A stretch of 64,000 nt of DNA, taken from the NCBI GenBank assembly GCA_032871835.1, contig CM065297.1:40177098-40241097 (forward strand), read 5' to 3'. A program made the position numbers and the translations under genes. Positions within the stretch are counted from its first letter, which is position 1, and the number at the start of each line of letters is the position of its first letter. A model generated the notes under the pieces. It was not told the DNA's origin. It saw nothing but the letters and a program-made list of their open reading frames with translations, and made no database searches. This stretch comes from Dipteronia dyeriana. Its lineage: Eukaryota > Streptophyta > Magnoliopsida > Sapindales > Sapindaceae. Positions 25,403 through 36,885 of the stretch are shown piece after piece.

Positions 25403-26931
25403 AGTGTTGTTATAGCACTCTGAAGTGTTGTGTCCCACGTCTTCGTTAAAGTCACAATACTTATAATGATTCCTCTTATCGACATGGACTTTCATTGGTG
25501 CGGGCTTCTGTAGCAACCCCTTATGCCGAATGGTGAGATAGATCATTTCGCGGGATGTATTTAAGGGGGTGTAACAATCATATCCTCTCTCATCTCGAGC
25601 TATTGGGGCCGCTGTCCTGGGAGGTGGTAAAGCTCGCGGAGGAGTTTGTTTTGCTGGATATTTTTCCGATCTAGGTTGAGAAATGGGGAAGCAATACGTT
25701 GACCTATTAGGGGGTTTGCTCTGGCTTTTTTGAGCATGCTCGGATTTGGGAGCTTCCTTCTTCTGTCACTTTACGACTCTCATATCGTCGTGTTCCATCT
25801 TAACCTTGAGTTGTTCGTCGACTTCAATTTGCTTCAGAGCCCGATCATAGGCTTCTTGGTAGGTCTCTGGAGATCTCTTGGTAAAAGACCGAAAAAGTTT
25901 GCCTGCCCACAAAGTTTCTTCTGAAGTTGGCGAGGGTTTCTTTCTCGATAAAGACCCCCTTCTAGATGTCTTTCTTGTGGAAATGTTCGACATAAGCTCG
26001 GAGACTTTCCTCTCTCTTCTGGATCACGTACCGTAGATGGATTGAGTCCTTCAACTGGGGCTTAACTCCTGGAATTACGAGTACAAATCGGTTGGCAGCT
26101 TTGTGAAGGAATCCACACTGCAAGCAGGTAGCTTTCTAAACAAGGTCTTAGTGTAATCTGTCAGCGTAGTTAGAAATATTCGACACATAGCGGACTTGGT
26201 CGTGTTCTGGACCTTCATCTGTTGAACGAAGCCCTCCAAGTGGCTCAAGGGATCCTCAGTTCAAGAGAATCTGTTAGTCGACATTTTGAATTTTGGAAGG
26301 AGCTCTGCCTCCTAGATCTTTCTAGTGAAGGGAGCTCATCTCATTTAGAGGGTCATTCTTGTCCTCTTTGTACTTCCCCTTCTTCATCTGCTGGATCTCT
26401 TTCTAAAGCTCTGCCAACTGGTCTCTTAGGCGCTTGCTCTCGGGTTTCCTTGAATTGATCTCGGAATCCTCACTGTCTAACCCCTCTGATGAGCTAGCGA
26501 CCTCTGCCCGATTCCTTCTTCGTAAAGGGTCTGCCTGGGGCTTTGCTGGTTTTCTTCCTCCCTATCTTGGGCTTCCCTTATTGAAATCGTTGGGTGAAGA
26601 AACTCTTCCTGCTCTCGGGGAAGGATGTCTGTCGCGGACTTGACTTGCCAGGGTTGGTAGCGTGGCAGCGCTTCTGGAAAGGGGGGCATAGGCCCTAACC
26701 TATCCTAGATCGAGGGTTGTAGTCCCATTCTATTACGAGTTGGCTCTGAAGGGGTAGCTTCCAGGCGATCAAATGCGGGTTGTCTAGTCCCTGACCTGCT
26801 TGGTTCCCCTCGATTACAGAGGTTTGCTTGTTGGACAGTAATACCCTCAGCAAGCAATCGAAGGTGGACTTTTTCCATGAAGGCCCTGCTTGTTGGTCAA
26901 GCTCAGCTTGGTTTCCCATAGGAGGATCCAA
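25403..26931 (-). pseudogene. Gypsy G5 gag, minus strand, decayed
   Basis: Read from an ATG at 26931. After a variable N-terminal part comes the retrotransposon Gag domain: MCRIFLTTLTDYTKTLFRKL (about 26190-26130), then LKDSIHLRYVIQKREESLRA and YVEHFHK. A conserved stretch follows with ETYQEAYDRALKQIEVDEQL (about 25850). The zinc knuckle is YCDFNEDVGHNTSEC at about 25440, just before the break at 25403. Stops and shifts occur between these blocks. The primer site and LTR lie at higher coordinates, as expected for a minus-strand element. Protease and pol are gone. Confidence 0.85.
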
Positions 26932-27120
26932 AGCCCGTACAGTGGCTGGCTAGTCTGGGAGCTGGCCACGAAGCTTGAATTTTCTCCTTTTCTTTGGGAT
27001 TTTTTATGTAGACGCAACTGAAGGCTGTCCCGATTCGCCTGGCTATCCCTGGGAGCAGGGAAGCCTCATGACTCTTGTAAAACAACAAACTTGTGAATAT
27101 AAAGATGGTGGTGTGGAAGT

Positions 27121-27139
27121 TTCTCACAGACGGCGTTAG
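27121..27139 (-). other. Gypsy G5 primer-binding site
   Basis: On the minus strand CTAACGCCGTCTGTGAGAA, close to the plant gypsy TTGGCGCCGTCTGTGGGAA site. Confidence 0.75.
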
Positions 27140-28212
27140 AAAAGTATTAATGGGAAATTTGCTCAAGATGAGAAATTTCAACTAACACCCTCGAGACCAC
27201 TACCACAAAGGTGGTGGCCAGGGTCGGTACTTTGGATACCTAACCTGCTTAGATAGAAACGAAAGTTTGAATGACTATAGCGAATGAGAACTTTATTATT
27301 GATCACTCATGGTATATAGAATTCTCTCACATACACTTATAATCTCTCAAGAACATAGGAAGGTGGTAACTCCGTGCTTGTCGAATAGTAGATACGACGA
27401 TAGCAATGTTCTGATTACAGAATTTAGACCCGACATACATCTCTCTCTTTTTTACTCTGCTTTCTGCCCTTTTCTATTTTATCCCTGCTCACCCTTACCA
27501 TGCTTGGACCTATTTATCTTTTGTCCAAGTAGGTTTAAACTCGCAAATATCCCACCATGATCCTATGAATACGTTCCCTCCTTATCTGGCGGGATCCATT
27601 ATTTGAAAGTTGTTGACTTCGAGTTAATAACGGACGTGATGATATTGTTGACGAAGATACGTCTATTTCCTTTTTGGAATCAAACTCTGGACTTACACGT
27701 ACGTGGAATTAATGTTGGTTATTACCTAGATATGATCCTATGGATATTCATGGCATGATTCTACATGGAGGTCACCGAGTTAGCTGCTCGTCTTCTCGTA
27801 GAGCAAGTAAGATCCATGCTTTGGTTCTGTTCTCAGAAGCTTAGGATCGACACTTTGGAGGTTGAGACGTCCCTATAGACATTCCTGAGAGGTAGCATGG
27901 ATCTGATCCACTTAGAGGCCCTCTTTCTCCTCGTATTGAGGAGGGGGCAACGAGCTTCTGGAGAGGTTGGTGGGCTTCCAGTTAGGCTACGAGTTATGTT
28001 TGACCTCTGGAAGCCTTAACCTCAAGGGAGCTTGCTTTTCTTGTCGGGCTTCACTTCGAATGCTTCCGAAGCCCGGCGATCCTTCCTTGCTTCTTTGGGG
28101 TAGTTTTATGGTCTGCCCGGGATCTCATGAATGTCGAATTTGGGCTTTGACTCGGGCTAGGAGAGTGAAAATTTTCTCTTTGACCCTTAGACAAATTTTA
28201 CTATTAACAACA
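27140..28212 (-). repeat. Gypsy G5 5' LTR (about 1.07 kb)
   Basis: Bounded by the primer site on the left. On the right a plausible LTR start, minus strand TGTTGTTAATAG, lies at 28212. A TATA-like AAAGATAAATAGG (minus) lies near 27512. The exact inner edge near 27140-27150 is uncertain. Host-like DNA begins after 28212. Confidence 0.55.
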
Positions 28213-29850
28213 ATTTTTGAAAATAAGAAATCTATCACTCAAATCCAGCATTGAAATCTTCTCAAACGAAAACCAAAATTCCTAGTCTCTCTCTTCTCAC
28301 CAGTGGCTACCCCAGAACACCTCGTGAGGAAATCGAAACCAAACTCGCAGACAGAATTGAACCCACACCAAACGAGGAGGATGATGAGAAAAAGAGAGGA
28401 ACACGATCGAGCCCAGATTGAACCTGTCGCTGTCACTCTTCCGGTCGTCATCGTCGCTGTTTTTTTTTTTACGTTGTCGTCATCGTTGCTTTTGGTTTGA
28501 ACTTGTTCAAGTTGGAATGTCAATTGATGGTGGGAGGGGCGATCAAGATTGATTTCGTGGAGGGGTTTTGATAGGTTTGGATGTTTGGGTAATTTATTTG
28601 ATGATGTGTTGATGATGAATTGATGATGTTGGTGATGAGATGAATGGGTTTGGAGAGGGTGTGTTGGGTTATCTTGGTTTGATTTCGTTGTTGAGAGGTA
28701 AAGGATTTGGTGGGTTTTTGGGTTTGGTTACGATGTTAGTGATGATAGCTGTCAGGGTTTTGGCCTATGTGTGATGGTGATGATACAAGGCCGGTTATGC
28801 TTTTTGGTGGTGTTGGTTGGTTGCAACTGATTTTTTGTTACATGTTATTTGTAAGCAAGGAAGTAATTTAATAGGTGTTGGGGGTTTGGTGTTAATTTGG
28901 TGCATAATAGGTTTTGATGATTGATAATTCAGGGTGATGATGAATTGTTGTTGGGTTTGGAGTTGATGTTTGTGATGAATCATGAAGGAGAAAGCTCTGG
29001 TGGATCTTGAAAGAGATCTAGAATTTTCCAGATCTCTTCTCCTCAGCTTTTTCATTATTATTATTTTAATTTTTTCTCTATTAAAAATTGTTTTCTTTCT
29101 TTTCAGATCTTTCGCTTCTCAATTTTTTTTAAAAAATTATTATGTTATTGTAAGAAAATGACTTCAATTTTGGAATTTTTTTTTTAAAAAATTCTATATA
29201 TATATATATATATATATATTATTTTTAATTTTTATTTATATATTAAATTTAGGGGTTTTTTTTATTTTTTATTTTTTATTTTTTCTATTTTTTTATGTTG
29301 ACACGTGGAGTATTTATGGTTTAACGATAAAAATACCCTTAAAACCGTTACATTAGACTAACAGTCATCTAACGAAGGGACCTTTATGATGCATATTTGA
29401 AAATTAGGGGACCACGGGTTGTAAAAGAGTAAACACATTAAAAAATTGAGCCTTCACCAATACTTACGGACTAAAATGATAATACCCCTAATTTTTATAG
29501 TTGATACAAGATTTTACAAGTAACAGGTGGGTAATTATTCCATGTTGTCCAGCCTTTTCTAGTGAATGTGTGTAATTGGTCAAATCAACTTAAACGGCTT
29601 AAAACATGCCACTTGTGCTGGTATTATTGGTTGTTTGGACCAGGGAATTGATTCTTTACCGAATTCAAGCCTTCCGTTATGAAATATTAACTATTAAGTT
29701 GTCGTTGTTCTCGTGGAAAAAAAATAGAAAGAACGAAGGATGTCTTTGAAATTTTTATACTCCGAATTAAAAACATTTAAAAAAAACAATTGATTGGGAT
29801 TTATGCAAAATTTATTTGTATATACCTATTACTTTCTAAAAATCAGTTAA
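28213..29850. other. Non-retroelement DNA with GT-skewed block
   Basis: No retroelement motif found. 28240-28500 is relatively GC-rich with short open frames on both strands that I do not recognise. 28505-29030 has strong strand asymmetry (plus strand rich in G and T, repeated TGATGATG and GGTTTGG). 29040-29300 is poly-T/AT-rich with a TA run at 29195-29220. 29300-29540 looks like degenerate repeat sequence. This may be a remnant of a host gene or an uncharacterised element. Confidence 0.4.
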
Positions 29851-30323
29851 CAGCATCTCCAACGTTATTACACATTTGAAGAAAATAGAGTGCCGTTTAT
29901 GATAGATATTTAAAAAGTTTGAAAAACTCTCTCCAATACAATTATTTAACTTGAATACGAAGATAATGTTGTAAAAAAAATGTTAGAGAATATGGAGTTG
30001 ATATTTAAAAAAAAAAAATTACATATGGAGTTGAGTTTCTAATTCTATAAAATCTCCTGGAAATGCTGATAAGGATTTCTAACCATTTCCACCAATAATA
30101 TTAAAACTTATTTAATTGTGAAATAAAATAGGAGAGATAATGTAATAATTATTTTATTATGATTGATTATAAAATAGATACATATTTGATTTTAGATAAT
30201 TGCATTAGAGATGTGAATATACATTTCTCTAAAATAATTTCAAAAGTGGACCTGTATTGAATAGAAATCTTGATGTGGTACTATTTAGGAATTTAAAAAT
30301 ACATATTTGCATTATAGATGCTA
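29851..30323. mobile_element. MITE-like element, TAA target (PIF/Harbinger-like)
   Basis: Left end CAGCATCTCCAACG; right end, reverse-complemented, TAGCATCTATAATG: imperfect terminal inverted repeats. TAA flanks both ends (29848-29850 and 30324-30326), as expected for PIF/Harbinger insertions. Subterminal CTCTCCAATAC and GCATTAGAGATG repeats support it. About 470 bp, AT-rich, no coding capacity. Family assignment is inference from ends and target size. Confidence 0.5.
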
Positions 30324-30470
30324 TAATTTTTGAATTTTTTTACATTCCTACCATATAATTTACCAAAACTTTAAAATTATATTTTAACTATTTTAAATCA
30401 TTTCACATCATTAGTAAAAGGTCTCTTAAATTTCTAATTAGTATATAGAAAATATGAGATTGACCAATTG

Positions 30471-31023
30471 TAGGGATGGCAATGGATCGGATCGGGGATG
30501 GATACCTCAATTTCCACCCCCTTAACCGATTGAGATATGTATCTTCAACCCTACATCCATCCCTATTTCTAAGTGAACGAGATGGATTCGGATAATCCCG
30601 GGGTTGTGGTAGAGATATCCATCCCCACTTCCGTCTATATCCATTTTCCGATGGAAAAAATAAAAAAATTTATAGTTCACATGAGAAAAATGTAATTAAC
30701 ACATGTAATAGTACATTTTATCCTATTTAAAGGGAGAAACAAATACATCTAATAAATATCAAATAGAAAAAATTAATAACTTATATAATTAGAATCCATA
30801 ATTTCATAATAAAATTTTTATAATTTTAAAATATTAAAATTTATAATGGATCCGGATGGGGATAGATATCCATAGACGAAATCTATCCCCATCCCCGAAA
30901 ATAAAATGGATATTATGATGACATCCATCTCCGTTCCATCCTCGAAATAATAGTATCCATCTCTATTTTAAATGGAACGGATTCTTATAGATATTTGTAT
31001 CTGTGGATAATTTTACCATCACC
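30471..31023. mobile_element. hAT-type MITE
   Basis: Starts TAGGGATGGCAATGGATC and ends, reverse-complemented, GGTGATGGTAAAATTATC: an imperfect terminal inverted repeat matching the TAGGGATGGCAA ends common in plant hAT MITEs. Flanks are ACCAATTG (30463-30470) and ACCAAATTG (31025-31033), an 8-bp target duplication with one inserted A. The interior has inverted GGATGG / CCATCC stretches near both ends. No ORF; non-autonomous. Confidence 0.75.
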
Positions 31024-31033
31024 AACCAAATTG

Positions 31034-31937
31034 CTTGTCCTTCTCACCTACAACATGAGATTATGGGTTTGAGTATGTCTCCGACCCCAAAAATATCATA
31101 TTTCAAAAAAAAAAATTGATATAACAACCACTTAATTAGTCGGTTGAATGTCTGTATCAAGAGAGACTAGGGAATCTTTTGAGTCGACTTTAATTTTTTG
31201 AACAACATCTTGACGATCTCGTTGAACTATTTTTTGGTGGGGCAAATGATGATTGTTATTTTAAATGCTAGGTCAATGCTTTGTGTCGAGCTTTTTTCAT
31301 ATCGAGTGACCATGGTAGTCTTGGAGTACCGTTTTGAACTGAAGAGTTGATCGACTACCAATATCGAGCAATTCAACACATAATAAATTCAATTAACACT
31401 CAATAATCCTAGAATATAAGCTAGTCACAATACAACACCCAAACATGTTAAGTTTTAGATTTAACAAAACCTAAATCATGTTATGTCTCTAATCAAAACA
31501 ATCTAGCTTATAATTGTAGCTTTATCTCTAACCAACATTTGGTCAAGTTACATATACTAAAATAGGAAGAAGACCTAAGATATTTGAACATTTAAAACTT
31601 AGAAAATCAAAGGATAAACAAATACCTTCAAGATTTGAGTGCAACCAGGAAATTGATGTTGAACACAAAAAAATACTTGAACAAAAGGCTTCAAAATCAC
31701 TTGAAGAAGATAGTAGACTTTAATATAACTCTTTCACTTTTTGATTCACTCAATTTGGTTAAGAAATGATTGAGTTATGATGATTTGAAGTTTAGAAAAA
31801 ACACAAAAAAAATCTACACAAAAAATTCTTCAAAAGACAAAAGAGAGGGAGAGGTCTTTTCAAAATAATTTTGGAGGGATGGTGACGTGGTGTGAAGTGG
31901 GCCACGAGTGGAGATGTGTGGCACGCCAGATAGGCAC
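31034..31937. other. Unassigned DNA with a SINE-like start
   Basis: 31038-31120 contains CATGAGATTATGGGTTTGAG followed by a short pyrimidine-rich stretch and an A run, resembling an RNA polymerase III box B and tail of a degenerate tRNA-related SINE (low confidence). The rest to 31937 is AT-rich with no recognisable gene; the last 80 bp are GC-richer. Confidence 0.3.
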
Positions 31938-32632
31938 TGTTGGTGTTTATGCTCTAAAGCTTGTAATATGTAAATATTATAAAAACGTGAATAAAAGAAG
32001 TTAGTTTTTCGTTCAATAAATATTGATTTATTAACATCCATATGCTTATATCATGTGTGCAAAACATACAAGATTGCAATATGTAATCTCAAGATGAGTA
32101 TTTGAGCGTCATATACAAAATGATTCAGTTTGAGGCATGCAATCTAAAGAATCCGTAGAGAGTAAATAAAGCCGGGTACTTTATTTGTGGTTAATCTACA
32201 GCTACTGTCCATTCTATAATGTACGGTGGTCTTATCCTAGACTACTTATACAGTGACATGGGAATGAAGGCACCTTATATGATAAAATCATATAGGACAT
32301 GGCCACAATCTATATGAACCTCTCACAAAGACCTGTTAAATGAAGAGGTTTATATAAATTGACAAATGATGGATGTATATGGGTAATCTTAATCCTAAGC
32401 GTCTTTCTGACTCTTTCAGGATGGATTGTGGCTTTTGACATACCATGAGTGAGATCGGAGTAATATTCCTGATCAATAACTCTGTGTCTTTAAGTCACGG
32501 TTTAGCTTGTGATTGGAAAGGTCCACGCATAATAGAGAAATCCAATCCTTGCGAGAAGTGGATGAGTAGTTCCCTTAACTGATGATTATGGGCTTGAACA
32601 ATTAAGAGTGCTCTTATTCTTCCATAATGGAC
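31938..32632 (+). repeat. LTR-II fragment (U3 side), truncated
   Basis: Starts TGTTGGTGTTTATGC and follows the first 0.7 kb of other plus-oriented LTR-II copies (for example 6424 onward), with more divergence than most. It stops after TTCTTCCATAATGGA and joins gypsy RNase H sequence. Confidence 0.75.
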
Positions 32633-32642
32633 GAGGGGGTAC

Positions 32643-34680
32643 AAAAGCCAGTATACTACACAAGTAAGACTTTACTACCCGTTGAAACAAGATACTCGCC
32701 AGCCGAATAGATGGCATTGGTGTTAGTAACTGCAGCAACAAAGCTGAAACCATATTTTCAACCTCACAAGATCGAGGTCTACACAGACCGCCAACTGAAG
32801 CAGATTCTATCTAAGCCTGAGCTGTCTGAGCGGTTAAGAAAATGGATGGTTGAATTGAGTGAGTTCGATATAGCATATCTACCAAGAACTGCAATAAAGG
32901 AGCAATAGGTAGTTGACTTAATCACTGAGTTCACCGAACCAATTTATCAGGATGTTGAAAGAGAAGGAAGAATTTATCTATAAACTGCATGTGGATGGAT
33001 CGTCAAACACGTAAGGCAATGGGGTCGGCATAGTGATATCCACTACAAAAGGTGATTAGGAAGAGTGTGCCCTATGGTTTGGCTTTAAAGCCACTAATAA
33101 CATGGCCGAGTATGAGACACTTTTGGTAGGACTTAGGGTTTGTACGGTACTAGGGCAGATGAGTTGGAGATATTCAGTGATTTATAGGTAGTGGTAAACC
33201 AAATCCTGGATGAATATCAGACCAAAAATAGTAACATGAATGCTTATCTAAGGATAGCCAAGATATTGCTTAGGAGGTTTAAGTCTTATAGGATTACTTA
33301 GATCCCGAGGGAAAAGAATGAGAAGGCAGACACTATGTCAAAATTAGCATCGGCTACTATCAGCATATGATCAAAGACTATCCCAGTTGCTCACTTTAAG
33401 AGACTGAGCATCGAGGATCAAGAGGAAGTATTGGAAGTATGAGTAATAGAAGAAAAGTAGGCCACCTGGATGACCCCGATCAAGGAATATCTAGAAGATG
33501 GAATGCTCCCGGTAGAATTAACTAAAGCAAAACTCCTGTATAGAGCCACTAGATATTCAATATGTTCGTAGGAGCATTGTATAAAAGAGGATTTTCAAAG
33601 GCCTTACAGAAGTGTGTCTGCCTAGTAGATGGTAGACATATATTAAAAAGTATCCACGTGGTATGTGTGGGAACCACTCCGTGGGCAAAAGCCTAGCGCA
33701 CATGACTCTTAGACAGGTCTTTTATTGGCCGACCCTATTATAGGACACTCAGGCAATCGCGGAACAGTGTGGTAGCAGTCAGAGGATAGCCAATGACATC
33801 AAGAGGGCCCTTGTGTAGTTGAAGAACTTGTCATCACCATGGCCATTTTCCATGTAAAGGCTAGATCTGATTGGCGATGCCAACGGCAGCTAAAGGATGA
33901 GCAAAGCACGCCATTGTTGTTGTGGACTACTTCACAAAATGGGTCGAGGCAGAAGCGCTGGTACACATAACCGAGGCTGACACAACTAGTTTGTTGAAAA
34001 AAAATATCATCTATCGATTTGGAATCCCAGACACAATAATTATAGACAATAGGACCCAATTCGACAATTACACTTTAGGAATATGTGTCAGGACTTCTAC
34101 ATAAAGAATTATTATGCCACACCTGCCTATCCTCAGACCAATGGCCAAACAGAGGCGATAAACAAGATAGTTAAACATACCCTAAAGGCAAACCTGGATG
34201 CTAAGAAAGGGAATTGGGCAAACAAGTTACATGAAGTCTTGTGGGCATATCGAACCACGGAAACGACTTGACAGGAGAGATCCCCTATTCACAAGCATTC
34301 GGGGACAGAGGAAGTGATCCTAGTTGAAGTAGTTCATAATTTACCAAGGGTACAACTCTTCCATCATGAAGCACATGTTGAAATGTTAGAAAAGAACCTT
34401 AACGAGTTGGAGGAAAAAGGGAACTTGTCAAGGATAAGGAACATTACGGTAACCAGATTTTACAACTCACGTGTCCGAGTCAGAATATTTTAGCGCGAAT
34501 TTAGAGGAGAGTATCACCCATTATGTGAGAGAAATCAGTTGGGTCATTGACAGACTAATAGGAAGGACCGCACCAAGTGGTCAGGTTGCCAGCCATTGAG
34601 CATACCGCCTTGCCCGACCTGAAGGGAGCGAGCTGCCTAGGCTATGTAATGCTCAGTACTTAAAGATGTTCTTCCCCTAG
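32643..34680 (+). pseudogene. Gypsy G2 RNase H, second RNase H and integrase, decayed
   Basis: RNase H: YTDRQLKQILSKPELSERLR (about 32780) and ELSEFDIAYLPRT. Then an archaeal-type second RNase H, typical of the Tat lineage: HVDGSSNT (about 32990), FGFKATNNMAEYETLLVGLR (about 33080) and PREKNEKADTMSKLASAT (about 33310). An H2C2 finger region follows (SLAHMTLRQVFYWPTLL). The integrase core keeps VDYFTKWVEAEALVHITEA (about 33925), NYYATPAYPQTNGQTEA (about 34105) and EVLWAYRTTE. The stop TAG at 34678 follows a C-terminus resembling G4's. Many stops and frame changes. The left side is cut by an LTR-II fragment, so RT is missing. Confidence 0.88.
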
Positions 34681-35756
34681 GAGTTTCTTATTTTCAATGT
34701 TCTTTTTTAGTTTAGAAATAAATTTGCCTCGTTAGCTGATTAGTTGATGTTTCTTCTTAGTATTCAATAAAAATCCCCTTGGGGAACAATTTATGAAAGT
34801 CAAAAATAGTGTTCTAAACTTGCTTTTGTTTACAAAAGCAATCCTAGGGAACCTAGAAATCACTCAGCCTTGATAGGAGCATCTGGGAGGCCAGTGAGAG
34901 GGTCAAAAACACACACCGTAAAGGCAGTGTATACTCACCGAAACTAATTGATGTAACGAAACACTGTTAGGGTGTCTTTAGGCTATAAAGAACCCGATGG
35001 GATGCGCGAGAATTGAATGGGGAATAAAATATCCATGCTAGAAACAGTTGCTAGTAATATTTAAGCTCTCCAAACCAAGCCTACCAAAAAATGAACAACT
35101 AACCAAGAAACGGTCGTAACCAATTGTGTTAATATGATCTCAATCAAGTCAATCAACTCGGTGTAAGGCAATACACACATTTCGAGCCGACTTATAACTA
35201 CGACCATGATAAAAATGCTTGGTCAAATGTGGGTCCTTTGATTTAGCACAACAATAGGCAAGAGATTAAGTTATAGAGTGGTTCACGCCATACGCAAGGG
35301 TTTGGTTGCAACCGAGATATTTAACTTGATGTAACTTCATAGACATAGTTCAAGGCAATAAATGATTAAAGCCATTCCTAAAACCTTTGGTTTTTAGTCA
35401 CTCTGAATGAAGTCCCCGGGTGATCCCAATCATACCGTAAAGTATTCAACGTATATTAAAATTTATCCGGAAACAAGCAAAAAGGAGAAAGGTATTATTA
35501 ATATCAAAAATATAAAAAGGATTACAAAGCGGCAATTACATGAGCAATACTAAAAAAAAGCGAGGAAAGAGAGTCAAACATCCGGAGTACTAGAAGAATG
35601 TCCAGGTCTAGATCCACTATGAGGAAGTTCATCACCACTGTAATCTATTATTCTCTGGGTCGTTAGTTATGAATGAAGAATAATTTGTGTCTGGCAAGTG
35701 GCCAACATCAACTCCCTTGGTCAGGGCGTCACTCTCTTCGTCAGTGTGGAAAGCCA
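34681..35756. other. Gypsy G2 spacer after integrase; no gene seen
   Basis: About 1.1 kb of non-coding DNA between pol and the antisense ORF. Part of it (about 34870-35000, including AAAGGCAGTGTATACTCACC) is mirrored, inverted, in the G3 spacer near 43140-43240. This shows that G2 and G3 are the same family in opposite orientation. Confidence 0.55.
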
Positions 35757-36230
35757 TTAAGTAAGACTTTGAAGGAATTTCCAAATGCATAGGATGAGAA
35801 TCCTTTCCAATGAATCTGTAATAGACCCTCTACTCTGATTTTTTATATCTTCCAAGGACTCATATTTATGTCTCTTGATAGTTCCATCCCATTTCCGACA
35901 GGCCTCCTCTTCGGACCTCTCCTTGCCACAAAAAAATGCTCGGGCAGTGGACAACCTTCTTTCAAATTCTCTTAACATGACAACGTTGAAGGATAGAGAC
36001 TTCTTGTAGCAATCCATATTTTGGACTTCAAGGGCCGACCTGGCCTCTTGGGAGAGCACCTTCATACTAATCTGTTGTTGTTTCAGATCCTTTGCCAAAT
36101 GCTCATAGCTTATTCGAGCCTCCTCAGAAGCCTGTTATGTCTCAAGCATGACTTGCTAAACAGAGGTAAAGGTATTTTGAGGAATGCCGCATGGTATTCT
36201 CGGTTTTAAGGCGATATAGGCAAAATACCG
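35757..36230 (-). pseudogene. Antisense accessory ORF of gypsy G2, C-terminal part
   Basis: Minus-strand open frame 36098-35757 with heptad-like, charged sequence: KQQQISMKVLSQEARSALEV, then REFERRLSTARAFF and EEACRKWDGTIKRHKYESLE. It aligns by eye with the plus-strand G3 ORF near 42035-42290 and more distantly with G4 near 57500-57800. The N-terminal domain is missing; similarity upstream fades near 36230, where another gypsy begins. Confidence 0.65.
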
Positions 36231-36429
36231 CGACAGTCATAGGAAAAAATACAGATAAATTGAAATTTGTTGGATAAGAAAGAAATACTTCTTTATTGAT
36301 AATTCATCATGGGATACAAATTCAAGGTGGTACAAGTGCAAGGTAGCTCCAGTGCAAGGTGCTACCAGTTGGTGACCAACCTTGCTACCGGAGCCTTCAT
36401 AGGTAAAACCTTTTGAGATGGTCTGTATT

Positions 36430-36885
36430 TCATAAATGATCAATTGGAATCCCCTCTATGTCTTCCAGCTTGTAAGCCCCACTATGAACTACAATCTTAA
36501 CCAGGTAAGGCTTCTTCCGATTTGAGGCTAGTACCCAGTCAGATATATTCCCGGTATTTTGGGTAACTTTTCTAAGGACCAAGTTCCCTTCCTTAAAGTT
36601 TTGGTTTTTGACCCCCTTGTTAAAGTATCGGGTAATCCTACTTTGGTAGATTGTAACCTTTTTCGCTACACTGTCCTGCTTCTCCTCTAAGAGGTCCAAG
36701 TTAACTATAAGCTTGGCCCTATTGACTTCAGGTTTGAAATGTCGGACCCTGAAGGAAGTTAGCATGTGCTCTACTGGTAGGACTGCTTCTACCTTAAAAG
36801 CAAGCAAGTAAGGGGTTTCCCTAGTAGCGGTCCTCCTCATGGTTTGGTAAGCCTATAGCCTATATGAGAGCTCTTCTGCCCATTT
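36430..36885 (-). pseudogene. Gypsy G6 integrase C-terminus
   Basis: Minus-strand frame from about 36885 to a stop at 36430. ATRETPYLLAFKVEAVLPVE is the usual plant gypsy integrase region after the catalytic core. It continues with VTIYQSRITRYFNKGVK and GNLVLRKV, then GAYKLEDIEGIPI at the end. The catalytic residues lie upstream and are lost where an LTR-II starts at 36886. Its sequence differs from G2 and G3, so it is a separate gypsy family. 36231-36429 is its non-coding 3' flank. Confidence 0.85.

Noticed and set aside
28239..28523. Minus-strand frame that could be a small membrane protein
   Set aside because: One hydrophobic stretch only, no family recognised, and an overlapping plus-strand frame is equally open; left as unassigned DNA.
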